Source of the DNA: Rhizobium mesosinicum
GTDB taxonomy: Bacteria > Pseudomonadota > Alphaproteobacteria > Rhizobiales > Rhizobiaceae
Direction of reading: 5' to 3'
Length of the DNA stretch: 64,000 nucleotides
Assembly: GCF_019511345.1 (NCBI RefSeq)
Contig: NZ_JAEUAK010000002.1
Coordinates: 1 to 64,000 of the forward strand
The translations under genes were made by a program, and so were the position numbers. This document shows positions 18,800 through 28,599 of the stretch, one piece after another. Numbering within the stretch: the first letter of the stretch is position 1; each line of letters starts with the position of its first letter. The notes beneath the pieces are model-generated. The model had not been told where the DNA came from. It worked only from the letters and a program-made list of their open reading frames with translations, and made no database searches.

Positions 18800-19552
18800 T
18801 TAGTGCCCGCCTGGATGGATCGCGTCATTGAGGTACATGCAAGTCAGCACCGCAAAGACGTAAGCCTGAAGGAAGGCAACGAGGAACTCGAGACCGGTCA
18901 GGGCGACGGTCATGATGAGAGGAAGAACGGCTCCGCCGACACCGACTGCACCGAGGGCTCCAAGCGAGGCGACGAAGCCTGCGAACACCTTCAGCGTTAT
19001 GTGACCGGCGAGCATGTTTGCGAAAAGACGAACCGACAATGAAATCGGTCGGGACAGGAAGGAAATGATTTCGATCGCGACGACCAGCGGCAACAGAATG
19101 CCCGGCACGCCCGAGGGCACGAAGACATTAAAGAAGTGGAAGCCGTGCTTATAGAAGCCGTAGACTAGAACGGTGCCGATGACGAGGATCGCCAGCGCGA
19201 AGGTGACGATGATCTGGCTGGTGATCGTGAAGAAATACGGGAACATGCCGAGCAGATTTGCCGTCAGCACGAACATGAAGAGTGAGAAGACCAGCGGGAA
19301 AAATTTCATTCCCTTGGTGCCCGCGCCTTCCTTCAGCATGCCGGCAATGAACTCGTAGGACATTTCGGCAAGCGACTGCGAACGGCCAGGAACGATAGCA
19401 CGGTTCGTGGTCGAGAAATAAAGGAAGCCAGCAGCGACGGCCGCCGAAGCCACCATGAAGAGCGATGCATTGGTGAACGAGAAATCAATCCCGCCGATCT
19501 CGATCGGCACAATCTTGAAGATCTGGAACTGATGAGTCGGATCGTTTGACAC
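18800..19552 (-). CDS. atpB: ATP synthase F0 subunit a
   Basis: A 250-residue stator channel subunit with about six membrane helices. The essential Arg is in [14 protein letters not shown], and the last helix holds [21 protein letters not shown]. The start is a GTG at 19552 giving (V/M)[20 protein letters not shown], matching the known rhizobial N-terminus; the longer frame to 19672 overlaps atpI. It forms the proton path with the c ring. Confidence 0.95.
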   Translation of the reverse strand: MSNDPTHQFQIFKIVPIEIGGIDFSFTNASLFMVASAAVAAGFLYFSTTNRAIVPGRSQSLAEMSYEFIAGMLKEGAGTKGMKFFPLVFSLFMFVLTANLLGMFPYFFTITSQIIVTFALAILVIGTVLVYGFYKHGFHFFNVFVPSGVPGILLPLVVAIEIISFLSRPISLSVRLFANMLAGHITLKVFAGFVASLGALGAVGVGGAVLPLIMTVALTGLEFLVAFLQAYVFAVLTCMYLNDAIHPGGH

Positions 19553-19610
19553 CGGTTGCTCTCTCTCTTTGGCCCGCCGGGAAGCGGAAATTGCACTGGG
19601 CCGGGCGGCC

Positions 19611-19949
19611 CTATTTATCAGCGTTTTGGCGATCCAGGGGTTGGGCAACCTTCCCCGCAGCGCGCAAAACATTCAAAACGCCGGCACAGAATCCAAGAAG
19701 CAGAAGAACAATCAACCCCCAAGGCGTCGTGCCAACAAAATGGTCGAAGAGCCAGCCGAGTACAGCACCGACAACAATGGCAGAAATGAATTCGCTCGAA
19801 AGCTTCATCGCCTGCGCATAACCTTTACGGCTCTGCTCGGCGCTGGCCTCCCGCGCTTCTTCCTTCCTGTCATCGACACGCTTGGAAGCAAGTTCCGCTT
19901 CCAGCTGCCGACGGCGCTGTTCAAGACTTTCTTCGCGGTCATCCGCCAT
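19611..19949 (-). CDS. atpI: ATP synthase protein I
   Basis: A 112-residue protein. A charged N-terminal half ([20 protein letters not shown]) is followed by two membrane helices ([18 protein letters not shown] and [20 protein letters not shown]), as in AtpI, which aids rotor-ring assembly. GGAGGAGAGCACG precedes the ATG at 19949; an in-frame start at 20006 is less likely. It is first in the F0 operon, so the promoter should lie just upstream. Confidence 0.9.
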   Translation of the reverse strand: MADDREESLEQRRRQLEAELASKRVDDRKEEAREASAEQSRKGYAQAMKLSSEFISAIVVGAVLGWLFDHFVGTTPWGLIVLLLLGFCAGVLNVLRAAGKVAQPLDRQNADK

Positions 19950-20285
19950 CGTGCTCTCCTCCGCTCCCGTCGCCCGCAATCCCGCTACCCCGGTTTTCCG
20001 AACCACGGACGCGAAGGTTAAAGAACCTTCCGGCCCGTTCTGAAGTCGCGCGCAACATAGTTTTAGGGATTAGTATAGTCAAGGCGTAGCGAGCCTGTGT
20101 CCAGCCATAAAATAATCCCAGAAAATCAAATGTTTAAGCGGAACTCGCCCCCTCGCACCCGATTTCATCGACAGAATCCGTCTTCGAACAACGCCGGGCG
20201 GCAAAAAATCGGCAATCAGTGCCCTTTTGCTTGAAGCGTGTCGCGATCCTTCGGATTCGCCTGCCAGGCTTCAGGCTTTTGTTTC
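19950..20285. other. Gap between the wall hydrolase gene and atpI
   Basis: This stretch should hold the atp F0 operon promoter. I see no gene in it. Sequence around 20215-20275 resembles the flanks of the rhizobial repeat that follows at 20286. Confidence 0.5.
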
Positions 20286-20331
20286 ACGCATATCCTTATC
20301 CCAAAACCACCGCACGCTTTTGCGCGATATC
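20286..20331. repeat. Rhizobial intergenic palindromic repeat, copy 4
   Basis: ACGCATATCCTTATCCCAAA...CGCTTTTGCGCGATATC is a member of the same family as the copy at 10371. Its right end overlaps the stop codon of the wall hydrolase gene. Confidence 0.7.
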
Positions 20332-21508
20332 AGCTCCAGCCGCCGCCATAGGTGCGGTAGAAGACATGCATGCCGATGCGGCCGACTTTTTCCATGGTCC
20401 TGGCCCAATTCGGCCGGACGTAGACGGCATGGTAATGCGTGGCCGACCCGACTTGCGGCAGCCAAATCTTGCCTGCGGTAACGGCCAGGGCAACATCGCG
20501 GGCGACACGCCAGTGATATTGCGAATTCACACGATCCTTGATGCTGTCGCAGGCGAAGGAAAATTGGCAGCGGTTGCGCCAGTCTTCGTTCTGGTAGACG
20601 ACCCCGCAGATTGTCTTCGGATAGGCTGGGTTGCGGACGCGGTTGAGGATGACCTGCGCGACGGCCGCCTGCCCCTTCACAGATTCGCCGCGCGCTTCGA
20701 AATAGATTCCTGAAGCCAGGCATTGTTGCTCGCTTGCGGAAAAGACGCTGGGCGGGAGGATGCTGGCAGCCCAGGCATGATCCTTCGGGCCTATCTGCGG
20801 CACGAAGCGACCTTCGTCCTTGTCCGTCAGGATCGAATCGAAAGGCGACTGGCGGGAATAATCCGGTGCCGCCGCCGCATAGGCCGTCGCCAATACGTCC
20901 GCCTTATTGCTGGTCACGAGGCTTGCCAGCATTGCCGGCACAGCATTGTCCTGCTGCGGAGCCGGCTGCGTCTTATAGAAGGCCGTGGCAATCTCGATTT
21001 CCTTGCCCTTGATCGTCGGCTTCACGAAGGCAGACTTATCCTTGAGATCGAAGACCGGGCGGAAGAGAAGTTTGGTGCGCTCGATGATCGAACCGGCGGA
21101 GAAATCCTTCGGCGGTTGCACCTTTTCGACGGCGACGACGCGACCCTTCTTGGCATCGCGATTGACGCGATCCTCGTCGGGACTACTCTCACTGCCCTTC
21201 TCGCCGGAGACGAAGGCAACCTTGCGGCCGTCGGGCAGCACCATGCCGGCACCGGCAGCGATCGAGCCGGTGGCGGCGGGATCGGCAAAAGCGAGTTCCG
21301 CCTGGTGGATGGAGCCTGCGGGCGAATTGGTTAGAACCATGCGCCAGCTTTCGCCATCATTGTCGAGACCAGCAAGCATGGTGGCAAGATCGGCGTGGGA
21401 AGCGACGTTCGGGAAGATCAGCCATCCGGCCACGCCGAAGATTGCGGGAGAGACCCAATTCTGGGGCAAGAGACGCAGCTTGCTGCGGGAACGGCCATTT
21501 CGACGCAA
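20330..21508 (-). CDS. SleB-type cell wall hydrolase
   Basis: A 392-residue protein whose last 130 residues form the Hydrolase_2/SleB lytic transglycosylase-like domain: ASGIYFEARGESVKGQAAVAQ with the catalytic Glu, then VILNRVRNPAYP and THYHAVYVRPNWA. The N-terminus has a membrane anchor or signal (VSPAIFGVAGWLIFPNVAS). The middle (about residues 60-230) is a long unconserved linker. The start appears to be TTG with GGAG six bases upstream; downstream ATGs are alternatives. It should act on periplasmic peptidoglycan. Confidence 0.88.
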   Translation of the reverse strand: MRRNGRSRSKLRLLPQNWVSPAIFGVAGWLIFPNVASHADLATMLAGLDNDGESWRMVLTNSPAGSIHQAELAFADPAATGSIAAGAGMVLPDGRKVAFVSGEKGSESSPDEDRVNRDAKKGRVVAVEKVQPPKDFSAGSIIERTKLLFRPVFDLKDKSAFVKPTIKGKEIEIATAFYKTQPAPQQDNAVPAMLASLVTSNKADVLATAYAAAAPDYSRQSPFDSILTDKDEGRFVPQIGPKDHAWAASILPPSVFSASEQQCLASGIYFEARGESVKGQAAVAQVILNRVRNPAYPKTICGVVYQNEDWRNRCQFSFACDSIKDRVNSQYHWRVARDVALAVTAGKIWLPQVGSATHYHAVYVRPNWARTMEKVGRIGMHVFYRTYGGGWS

Positions 21509-21686
21509 CGCGGACTCCGAGCATGGGACGCAGGAACAGTCCCAAGAAAATCTCGCATTAACCTTGATAGCTGGTTAACGATCTGTCCCGGAATATGCCC
21601 ATGAAGATTTCCGCATGTTCCAACGCGGCTGATATTTTCGTCAAATCGATCATCTGGCCCCGCTCATTCCCGACCCGCACAGAGCG

Positions 21687-21712
21687 GGAGAGGGTGAGAT
21701 GGCACCCTCTCC
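21687..21712 (-). terminator. Hairpin after kup
   Basis: GGAGAGGGTG / CACCCTCTCC form a perfect 10-bp stem with a 6-base loop, about 10 bp past the kup stop. There is no clear T-run, so termination is likely but not certain. Confidence 0.55.
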
Positions 21713-21721
21713 TTACCCCCG

Positions 21722-23620
21722 TCAGATGATGACATGCGAGCCTAGTTCCACTACGCGGTTTGCCGGCAGGCGAAAGTAATCCGAGGGATTGGCGGCGGCG
21801 TTTGCGAGCGCGATATAGAGACGGTCCTGCCAGTAGGGCATGCCGGACTTGGCATCAGGCACCAGCTTGCGGCGGCCGAGATAGAAGGACGTCGTCATAA
21901 TATCGAACTTCAGGCCGGTCTTGCGCAGCGCCGCCAGTGCCTGCGAGACATTCTGCGATTCCATGAAGCCGAAGAGCAGTTCCACGCGCGAGAAGCGTTC
22001 CGAGATTTGCTCGACTTTGTAGCGCTCCTGCGGCGAGACGCGCGGCTTGTTGACCGTGCGGATCGTCAGGATGACATTGCGATCATGAAGCACATGATTG
22101 TGCTTGAGATTGTGCAGCAGTGCGGCGGGTGCGGAATCCGGATCGCTGGTCAGGAAGATCGCAGTGCCAGGAACATGGGCGGGCGAATGCTCGCTCTTGC
22201 GCTCGATGGAGCTGACGAAGGACGCGAGCGGAATATCGGTGTGACGGGTCTTTTCCGTCAGGATCGCCGTGCCGCGGCGCCAGGTCCACATGATGACGGT
22301 GAAAGCCGTTGCGATCATGATCGGGATGTAGCCGCCGTCGTGAATCTTCAAGAGGTTGGCGCCGAGGAAGATCAGTTCGAGAACAACCAGCGGCGCGAGT
22401 GCGATTACGGCAACCGGAAGCGACCAGTTCCAGCGAGCGCGGACGAATTCAAAGGCCATGATCGAGGTGACGACCATTGCGCCGGTGACGGAGATACCAT
22501 AGGCGGTGGCCAGCGCATCCGAGGTCTTGAACCCGAGCACGAGGAAGATAACGCCGAAAAACAGCACCGCATTGACCGACGGCACGAAAATCTGCCCGGT
22601 ATTGGTCTCGGATGTGAAGAGGATTTCCATGCGCGGCAGGAAGCCGAGGTTGATCCCCTGGCGCACGAGCGAGAAGGCGCCTGTTATGACGGCCTGGCTT
22701 GCGATGATGGTGGCGGCGGTTGCGAGAATGACGACCGGCAAGAGCGCCCATTGCGGATACATGAGGTAGAAGGGATCGGACATCGTCATCGGATTGCCGA
22801 GAACGAGCGCGCCCTGCCCGAGATAGTTCAGCGTCAGCGACGGAAACACAAGCACAAACCACGCCCACTGGATCGGACGCCGGCCGAAATGGCCGAGATC
22901 CGCATAGAGCGCTTCCGCGCCGGTGACGGTCAGGAAGACGGCGCCGAGAACGACAACGCCGTAGAAGCCCTCGTGCAGCAGGAAGCTTACGGCATAATAG
23001 GGGTTGAAGGCGGCGAGGATGCCGTAATCATCCGAAATATGGACAATGCCGGCGGCGGCCATAACGAGGAACCAGAGCGCCGTGATAGGACCGAAGAAGC
23101 GGGCGACCGCGCCCGTTCCATGTGACTGCACGACAAAGAGCAATGCCAGGATCGCCACCGATATGGGCACGATATAATCCGATAGCTGCGGCGTGACGAG
23201 CTTCAGACCTTCGACGGCCGAGAGAACCGAGAGCGCCGGGGTGATCATGGCATCTCCCAGGAAGAGCGCTGCGCCCATCAGCCCGAGCAGCATCAGGAGC
23301 GCAGTGTGGCCGTTGGCGGTCTTCATCAGTAGGGCCAGCAGCGACAGCGTGCCGCCTTCGCCGTCGTTGTCGGCGCGCAGCAGGAAAAGCACGTATTTGA
23401 TGGTGACGATGATAGTCAGCGCCCAGATCATCAGGGAAATCAGGCTGATTACCTCGAAACGGGTGAGACCGTCATGGGCAACCGGCTTCAGCGCTTCGCG
23501 GAAGGCATAAAGCGGGCTCGTGCCGATATCTCCGTAAACGACACCTACCGAACCCAGCGCAAGATAGAAGAGCTTGCGCGGCCCAAGGTGACGTTCGTGA
23601 GAATGGCTTTCTTCAGACAT
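21722..23620 (-). CDS. kup: Kup low-affinity potassium uptake protein
   Basis: A 632-residue K+ transporter with about 12 membrane helices in the first 430 residues and a hydrophilic C-terminal domain. The Kup signature is at the N-terminus: [23 protein letters not shown]. Further blocks are [19 protein letters not shown] and [14 protein letters not shown]. It imports potassium by proton symport across the cytoplasmic membrane. corA ends 18 bp upstream on the same strand, so the two probably form an operon. Confidence 0.96.
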   Translation of the reverse strand: MSEESHSHERHLGPRKLFYLALGSVGVVYGDIGTSPLYAFREALKPVAHDGLTRFEVISLISLMIWALTIIVTIKYVLFLLRADNDGEGGTLSLLALLMKTANGHTALLMLLGLMGAALFLGDAMITPALSVLSAVEGLKLVTPQLSDYIVPISVAILALLFVVQSHGTGAVARFFGPITALWFLVMAAAGIVHISDDYGILAAFNPYYAVSFLLHEGFYGVVVLGAVFLTVTGAEALYADLGHFGRRPIQWAWFVLVFPSLTLNYLGQGALVLGNPMTMSDPFYLMYPQWALLPVVILATAATIIASQAVITGAFSLVRQGINLGFLPRMEILFTSETNTGQIFVPSVNAVLFFGVIFLVLGFKTSDALATAYGISVTGAMVVTSIMAFEFVRARWNWSLPVAVIALAPLVVLELIFLGANLLKIHDGGYIPIMIATAFTVIMWTWRRGTAILTEKTRHTDIPLASFVSSIERKSEHSPAHVPGTAIFLTSDPDSAPAALLHNLKHNHVLHDRNVILTIRTVNKPRVSPQERYKVEQISERFSRVELLFGFMESQNVSQALAALRKTGLKFDIMTTSFYLGRRKLVPDAKSGMPYWQDRLYIALANAAANPSDYFRLPANRVVELGSHVII

Positions 23621-23638
23621 GAAGCAATCACAGGCTCC

Positions 23639-24625
23639 TCAGAGCCAGCCTTTCCAGCGGAAAAAGAAGAAGGGAATGACGGCGGAGATCACCATGAGAC
23701 CGAGCGAATAGGGATAACCCGCGGTCAGGTGCAACTCCGGCATGAATTCGAAATTCATGCCATAAATGGAGGCGACCAGCGTCGGCGGCAAGAACACGAC
23801 CGAAGCAATCGAAAAAATCTTGATGATGGCATTCTGCTCGATGTTGATGAGGCCGAGCGAAGCGTCGAGCAGGAAGGTGATGTTGCCGGCGACGAAGGAC
23901 GCATGTTCCGAAAGGGACTGGATGTCGCGCGAGATCGTTCGGCAGAGCTCTTTGGTTTCCTGATCGTGCTGCACGACCGGGATCGTATAGAAGAAAGTGA
24001 GAAGGCGCGAGAGCGAACCGAGACTGTCGCGCAGTTTGCTGATCATGCGGTGATGGCCGGCAATGTCCTTCAGCTTCTCTTCCAGATAGTTCGATGGCTT
24101 GCGCACCTTCTTGGCACGGTCACCGAACACATGCACAGAGAGGATGTCGAGGCGGGAGATCGACATTTCCAGAACTTCGGCGGTCCGATCGACGATCGTT
24201 TCCAGGAGCTTGGCGAGCAAAGCGGCGCCGCTGCGCCACTGTTCCGGTATGCGGTGCAGAGCGGCGATGAAGAGTGCGAAGGACTTCGGATGGGCATAGC
24301 GGATGGTCACCAACTTGTCGCCGGCGAGGATGAATGCGACATCCGTCAGGGTCGGCGCTTCCGTTTCCGCTTTCCATATCAGCGAAGCGGTCATGTATAC
24401 CGCATTATTTTCGACATAGAGGCGGGCTGACGGCTCAATTGCCCTGAGATCGTCACGGGTCGGCACTTCGATGCCAAGGATCTTTTCGACATGCAGTTCC
24501 TCCTCGCGAGTCGGTTCGACCATGTCGACCCATACCACATCCGCCGGAAACTCAGGAGGATTGGCAAGATCACGGATCTCGACCGACTTGCAGTTGGAAC
24601 AATATGCGGTGATCACAGCCCGCAT
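23639..24625 (-). CDS. corA: CorA family magnesium transporter
   Basis: A 328-residue protein with a large cytoplasmic N-terminal domain and two C-terminal membrane helices. The selectivity motif GMN is present as YGMNFEFMPE between the helices (IFSIASVVFLPPTLVASI and LGLMVISAVIPFFFF). CorA forms pentamers that pass Mg2+ and sometimes Co2+ or Ni2+. An N-terminal CSNC pair (residues 9-12) is not typical and could bind metal, which is inference. It is the first gene of the corA-kup unit. Confidence 0.95.
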   Translation of the reverse strand: MRAVITAYCSNCKSVEIRDLANPPEFPADVVWVDMVEPTREEELHVEKILGIEVPTRDDLRAIEPSARLYVENNAVYMTASLIWKAETEAPTLTDVAFILAGDKLVTIRYAHPKSFALFIAALHRIPEQWRSGAALLAKLLETIVDRTAEVLEMSISRLDILSVHVFGDRAKKVRKPSNYLEEKLKDIAGHHRMISKLRDSLGSLSRLLTFFYTIPVVQHDQETKELCRTISRDIQSLSEHASFVAGNITFLLDASLGLINIEQNAIIKIFSIASVVFLPPTLVASIYGMNFEFMPELHLTAGYPYSLGLMVISAVIPFFFFRWKGWL

Positions 24626-25010
24626 CTCCCGCGCCCAACCGTCTTAGCCCTTTTCATCGAAAGCACTTCCACGCCCTCGCGAGCGCAGTCACGCCAGGGC
24701 ACACTGGTCATCGATCGTAACGGAAGCGGATAAAGCAGGTTCATAAAACTCCGGCCATGTCGGCCTTACCGGCCGGGTTGCTCCACCGCATCGCAGTCAC
24801 CAATCCTTCGATCGACAAGTCAACTCCGAATATGCAGAGAGGGCGGAACCTTCATCGACAGGCGCCATCACAGAGCATTTGCAGACGCGCCATGATGACG
24901 CCGGCGCGCATATGAAGCAAAGCCGGAAAATAATCAAGACATCTTACCTGAACTGCGCCTTTTCATCTCATTTCCTCCACAATCTGAGGTGAGCGGCCAA
25001 GTGATTCGCC
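24626..25010. other. Gap between the Mrp gene and corA
   Basis: The stretch should hold the corA promoter and the end of the Mrp transcript. A GGCC-rich imperfect hairpin lies near 24755-24775. I see no reading frame or known RNA motif. Confidence 0.4.
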
Positions 25011-26162
25011 CTACTCGAAGACGATTGCAGGTGCAGCGCGCTGCGGCCTTTCGCCGACCTGCTCCCAGACCTTGGCAGCAATGGCACGGTAGATTCCGGC
25101 GACTATGCCATTTGGATCGGAGGCGACGAGCGGCGTCCCGGCATCCGAAGTCTCGCGGATGTTCATGGTCAGCGGCACTTCGCCAAGGAAGGGCACACCG
25201 ATGCGCTCGGCTTCCTTGCGCGCCCCGCCGTGGCCGAAGATGTCGTAACGCGTGCCGGTATCGGGCGCGACGAAATAGCTCATGTTCTCGACAATACCGA
25301 GAACAGGCACTTCGACCTTGCGGAACATGTTGAGGCCCTTGCGGGCATCGATCAGCGCCAGATCCTGCGGCGTCGAGACGATCACGGCGCCGGCGAGCGG
25401 CACTTGCTGAGCCATGGTGAGCTGGGCGTCACCTGTGCCGGGCGGCATGTCGACGACGAGAACATCGAGCTCGCCCCAGGCAACTTCGCGCAGCATCTGC
25501 AGGAGGGCGGACTGAACCATCGGTCCGCGCCAGATCATCGCGGTTTCCTCGTCGACGAGGAAGCCCATAGACATGACCTTGAGGCCGTAATTCTCCATTG
25601 GGTTGATGATGCGACCGTCGATCTGCGTCGGGCGGCCGGAAATCTTCAGGAGGCGCGGCATAGAGGGGCCGTAGATATCGGCATCGAGAATACCGACGCG
25701 AAGACCATTCGCCTGCAGACCGAGGGCCAGATTGACCGCAGTCGTCGACTTGCCGACGCCCCCCTTGCCCGACGCGACAGCGATAATGGCGCCAATACCG
25801 GGAACGCCGATCTTGGCGGTGCGAGGCGGCAGCTGCGGGGCATGGGAGTGGCCGTGATGGCTGTGGTCAGCCTGGGGAGCGGGGCGCGCTGCGGGCGCAT
25901 TGGCGGCGGCCTTCTTGTCTGCCGTCAGTGCCACAAGCGCGCCTTTGACACCCGGCATTTCCTTGATGACGCGCTCGGCAGCGAGCCGCAGCGGCTCCAG
26001 CTCCTTGGCGCGTTCGGCCGGCACGGTGATGGAGAAATAGACCTTGCCATCGGAAATGAAGACATCGGAAACCATGCCGAGTTCGACGATGTTGTGCTCC
26101 AGATCCGGCCCTCGCACGGTCTTAAGCGTTTCCAGTACCTGTTCCTTGGTGACCTCGGTCAT
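25011..26162 (-). CDS. Mrp/ApbC-family iron-sulfur carrier ATPase
   Basis: A 383-residue protein with an N-terminal DUF59/MIP18 domain (about residues 1-85), a His-rich linker (DHSHHGHSH), and a ParA/Mrp ATPase domain. The deviant Walker A is VASGKGGVGKSTTAVNLAL, followed by DADIYGPS and VVDMPPGTGDAQLT. The family hands Fe-S clusters to apoproteins. Unlike ApbC or Ind1, the CxxC after VENMS is missing; the site reads VENMSYFVAPDTG. GAGGGTGGA precedes the ATG. A housekeeping role in Fe-S maturation is likely, but cluster binding by the usual cysteines is not possible here. Confidence 0.9.
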   Translation of the reverse strand: MTEVTKEQVLETLKTVRGPDLEHNIVELGMVSDVFISDGKVYFSITVPAERAKELEPLRLAAERVIKEMPGVKGALVALTADKKAAANAPAARPAPQADHSHHGHSHAPQLPPRTAKIGVPGIGAIIAVASGKGGVGKSTTAVNLALGLQANGLRVGILDADIYGPSMPRLLKISGRPTQIDGRIINPMENYGLKVMSMGFLVDEETAMIWRGPMVQSALLQMLREVAWGELDVLVVDMPPGTGDAQLTMAQQVPLAGAVIVSTPQDLALIDARKGLNMFRKVEVPVLGIVENMSYFVAPDTGTRYDIFGHGGARKEAERIGVPFLGEVPLTMNIRETSDAGTPLVASDPNGIVAGIYRAIAAKVWEQVGERPQRAAPAIVFE

Positions 26163-26657
26163 TCCACCCTCACTGCTTTTTCGTCATCAGTAAATAGTGG
26201 AGGCCGGCAGCTTCGCCAAATAAAATCGGGCAGCAGGCACACCTGACGTCAAAGCAAGGCAGCACATTCTCTCTCCGTCGAGAATCGGCGCAATTCGGAG
26301 CAACGTAGAGGAAGCGAAAAAAGCCAGAAGTATAGAAAGAAATCGTCCGGTCTCGGAACAGGGTAAAAGGCGGTACCAAACGCAACAAGCGCCGCCGATA
26401 TCGGAACGCCGGGAGAAAAGCGGCAGCGATATCAGACGGCGGCGTGTCGGTCGCGCCATTGATCTGGCGCTGTTTTCAAAGTCCCCTCTGGACCTCTGTC
26501 GATAACGAAGCAGGAAGCGTGCCAACTGCGAAAATTGCGAAAAAAGGATGGCAATCGTCAGTTCCAGCAATCCATCGAGCAATCGACGCTCAGATATTGA
26601 GCAGCCAAGCAGCAACTGACGTTATTTTAGGCCGTAGGCCCTGCTGAAATCGGGGCC
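26163..26657. other. Gap between the LuxR gene and the Mrp gene
   Basis: About 495 bp without a convincing gene. A 142-codon minus-strand frame (26187-26615) lacks a ribosome site and family resemblance. The region is AT-richer than its neighbours and should include the Mrp promoter. Confidence 0.5.
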
Positions 26658-27389
26658 TTACTTGATGAGGCCAATGCGCAGTGCCTTGGCGACGGCCTGC
26701 GTGCGGTTGACTGTATCCAGCTTCTTTGTTGCGCGGTTCAGGTAGTGATTGACCGTGTGTTCGGAGAGATCGAGGATTTCCGCGATCTCCGCACTGGTCT
26801 TACCAGCGGCCGTCCAATTGAGGCAATCGATCTCACGGTCCGTCAGTGTATCGGTCATGCGCGTATCGAGATTGCGGATTTCGGCCAGCCGATCGAAGAC
26901 ATGGATCGCGATGTAGCTGAGTTCCCGCATCTCCGCCGGAGTGAAGGGCTCGCGATCACCGGCAAAGGAGACTGCACCGCGCGCGCCCGACGGTTCATGG
27001 GTCGGAAAATAGGCGCAGCGCATCATCTTGAAGCGTTCGAAAAGGGCTGCAACGACACCTGTCTTGCCGTCGTCGCGCGGCCAGTTGGTGCGCGATGTAT
27101 CGTAGAAGAAGGGCAAAGTCGACGTGCGCAGCCGGCGCAGGACCGGACTGTTCACCATAAGTCCTTCCTGATCGTAGATGGACAAGAGTTCAGCGGGCCA
27201 GCTGGTAATGATCGTGTTGCCCTGAAGATCGAAGGAGGTAACCGGCGGCAGGTTCAAAACCATGAATGCCCGGCTGCGATAGGCCTCCGTCACCCGCTTC
27301 ATGAAGCGGAAAATGTCGAACTGCGTCTTTAGGCCGGCGACCTCCTGGACGTAGGCCTCTTCCACCGAAGTTTGCGGTAAGCTTGCCAT
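26658..27389 (-). CDS. LuxR-family regulator with autoinducer-type domain (LuxR solo)
   Basis: A 243-residue protein with an N-terminal autoinducer-binding-like domain (residues 15-165) and a C-terminal LuxR/GerE helix-turn-helix: LTDREIDCLNWTAAGKTSAE, then LDLSEHTVNHYLNRATKKL. No LuxI-type synthase lies in the window. By hand alignment with TraR, Tyr61 and Pro71 are kept, but Trp57 is Leu, Asp70 is Ser, Trp85 is Tyr and Gly113 is Cys, so ordinary acyl-homoserine lactone binding is doubtful. No clear lux box is visible upstream. Target genes are unknown. Confidence 0.88.
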   Translation of the reverse strand: MASLPQTSVEEAYVQEVAGLKTQFDIFRFMKRVTEAYRSRAFMVLNLPPVTSFDLQGNTIITSWPAELLSIYDQEGLMVNSPVLRRLRTSTLPFFYDTSRTNWPRDDGKTGVVAALFERFKMMRCAYFPTHEPSGARGAVSFAGDREPFTPAEMRELSYIAIHVFDRLAEIRNLDTRMTDTLTDREIDCLNWTAAGKTSAEIAEILDLSEHTVNHYLNRATKKLDTVNRTQAVAKALRIGLIK

Positions 27390-27648
27390 CAGATTTTTTC
27401 GCCTTCGAACCGGGCTTTGGGTAAACCGCTGGCAGCCTTGTAGAAAAACGGTCAGTACAGGGTGGGTTACGCGACGCCCGTCAGATCAATGGGATTCGGC
27501 CTCGGCGTGCAGCGCGTTCGGCCGGTGAATGTCGATGATTTCGCGGACGACCTCAGTTGGCGTGATTCGCCGTCAAATCTCAATATTGCACTCATCATAA
27601 GCATGCTATGCGTACCACGTCCAGCGGTTGAGAACGGTCAAATCGGTT

Positions 27649-28497
27649 TCAACGCCTTGGCCCGAGACGGACGCGCATTTCGTCCATGATTTTCCGGGCC
27701 GTCACCTGGACAGGAATGGTCCATTCCTGGAGAAGTTCCATCGACAGCCGGTAAGCGGGACCGGTGACGGAAACCCCGCCGATGAAGGACCGATCGTCCG
27801 ACCAGATGGGGGCGGCGACGCAACGAATACCAGCCTCGTGCTCCTCGCGATCGAAAGCATGGCCGGCCGCGGCAATTTCGCCGATCTCCATCAGCAGGCT
27901 TTCAGCGCTCACATGCGTCGCCGAGGTAAAGCGGTTGAAATGCAGGCCGGGGAGCAACTCGTCGAGCTGAACCGATGACAACACTGAGAGTGCGGCCTTG
28001 CCGACACCGGTGCAATAGCAGGGTGAGGCATTGCCGATCTGTGAATACATGCGCACCGGCTGGTGTCCTTCGACCTTGTCGAGATAAATGATGGAGGAGC
28101 CACGCAGCACGCCGAGATGGACGGTCTCACCCGTCTCCCGATGAAGAGAGGCCAGATGCGGAGCGGCAATCAGGCGAAATTCGTTGCGCGCCCAACTTCT
28201 CGAGGCGAAATCGAGGAGCCGGAGGCCCGGCGCATAACGGCCTTCGGCGTCAAGTTCGAGGAGTCCTTCCGCCACCAGATGGCCGAGCTGCCGGTGCAGC
28301 GTGCCGCGCGGCTGGTTGGTTAAAGCGAGAATATCGGTAAAGCGCAGGGGAGCGTCGGCATGAGTGACGAGATCAAGCAGCATCACCAGCTTGCCGAGCG
28401 TGCCAGTATCACGCGTGCTAGTATCACGCGAAGCGCCGGTGTCACACAACAGGCTCTCGTCATCCGCTTGCGCCATGCTGTCGCCGCTGGAGTTCAT
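27649..28497 (-). CDS. IclR-family transcriptional regulator of the dgo operon
   Basis: A 282-residue regulator. After a Thr/Ser-rich N-terminus comes the winged helix (GKLVMLLDLVTHADAPLRFT...NQPRGTLHRQLGHL) and then the IclR effector domain (GETVHLGVLRGSSIIYLDKV, CTGVGKAALS). AGGAAAGG precedes the ATG at 28497. A much longer in-frame reading (to 28974) runs through the divergent promoter and into the SDR gene and is not real. It is divergent from the galactonate operon, with TTCCA/TGGAA repeats in the 102-bp gap, so it probably regulates that operon in response to a pathway sugar acid. Confidence 0.92.
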   Translation of the reverse strand: MNSSGDSMAQADDESLLCDTGASRDTSTRDTGTLGKLVMLLDLVTHADAPLRFTDILALTNQPRGTLHRQLGHLVAEGLLELDAEGRYAPGLRLLDFASRSWARNEFRLIAAPHLASLHRETGETVHLGVLRGSSIIYLDKVEGHQPVRMYSQIGNASPCYCTGVGKAALSVLSSVQLDELLPGLHFNRFTSATHVSAESLLMEIGEIAAAGHAFDREEHEAGIRCVAAPIWSDDRSFIGGVSVTGPAYRLSMELLQEWTIPVQVTARKIMDEMRVRLGPRR

Positions 28498-28540
28498 CGC
28501 CTTTCCTACTCTTGACACTAAAGGCAGGCTAATCGAATAA

Positions 28541-28575
28541 TTCCATATAGTCAAATTAAGTTCCAAATAATGGAA
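28541..28575. promoter_or_regulatory. IclR-type operator region
   Basis: The gap between the IclR and SDR genes has TTCCA-AATAA-TGGAA (28561-28575) and a second TTCCAT at 28541 that also pairs with the final ATGGAA. TTCCA/TGGAA palindromes are typical of IclR-family sites. Confidence 0.65.
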
Positions 28576-28599
28576 TAACCACATGCGGGAGGAAAGACG

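Noticed and set aside
26187..26615. 142-codon minus-strand frame between the LuxR and Mrp genes
   Set aside because: Composition is unlike the neighbouring genes, with no ribosome site and no recognisable domain.
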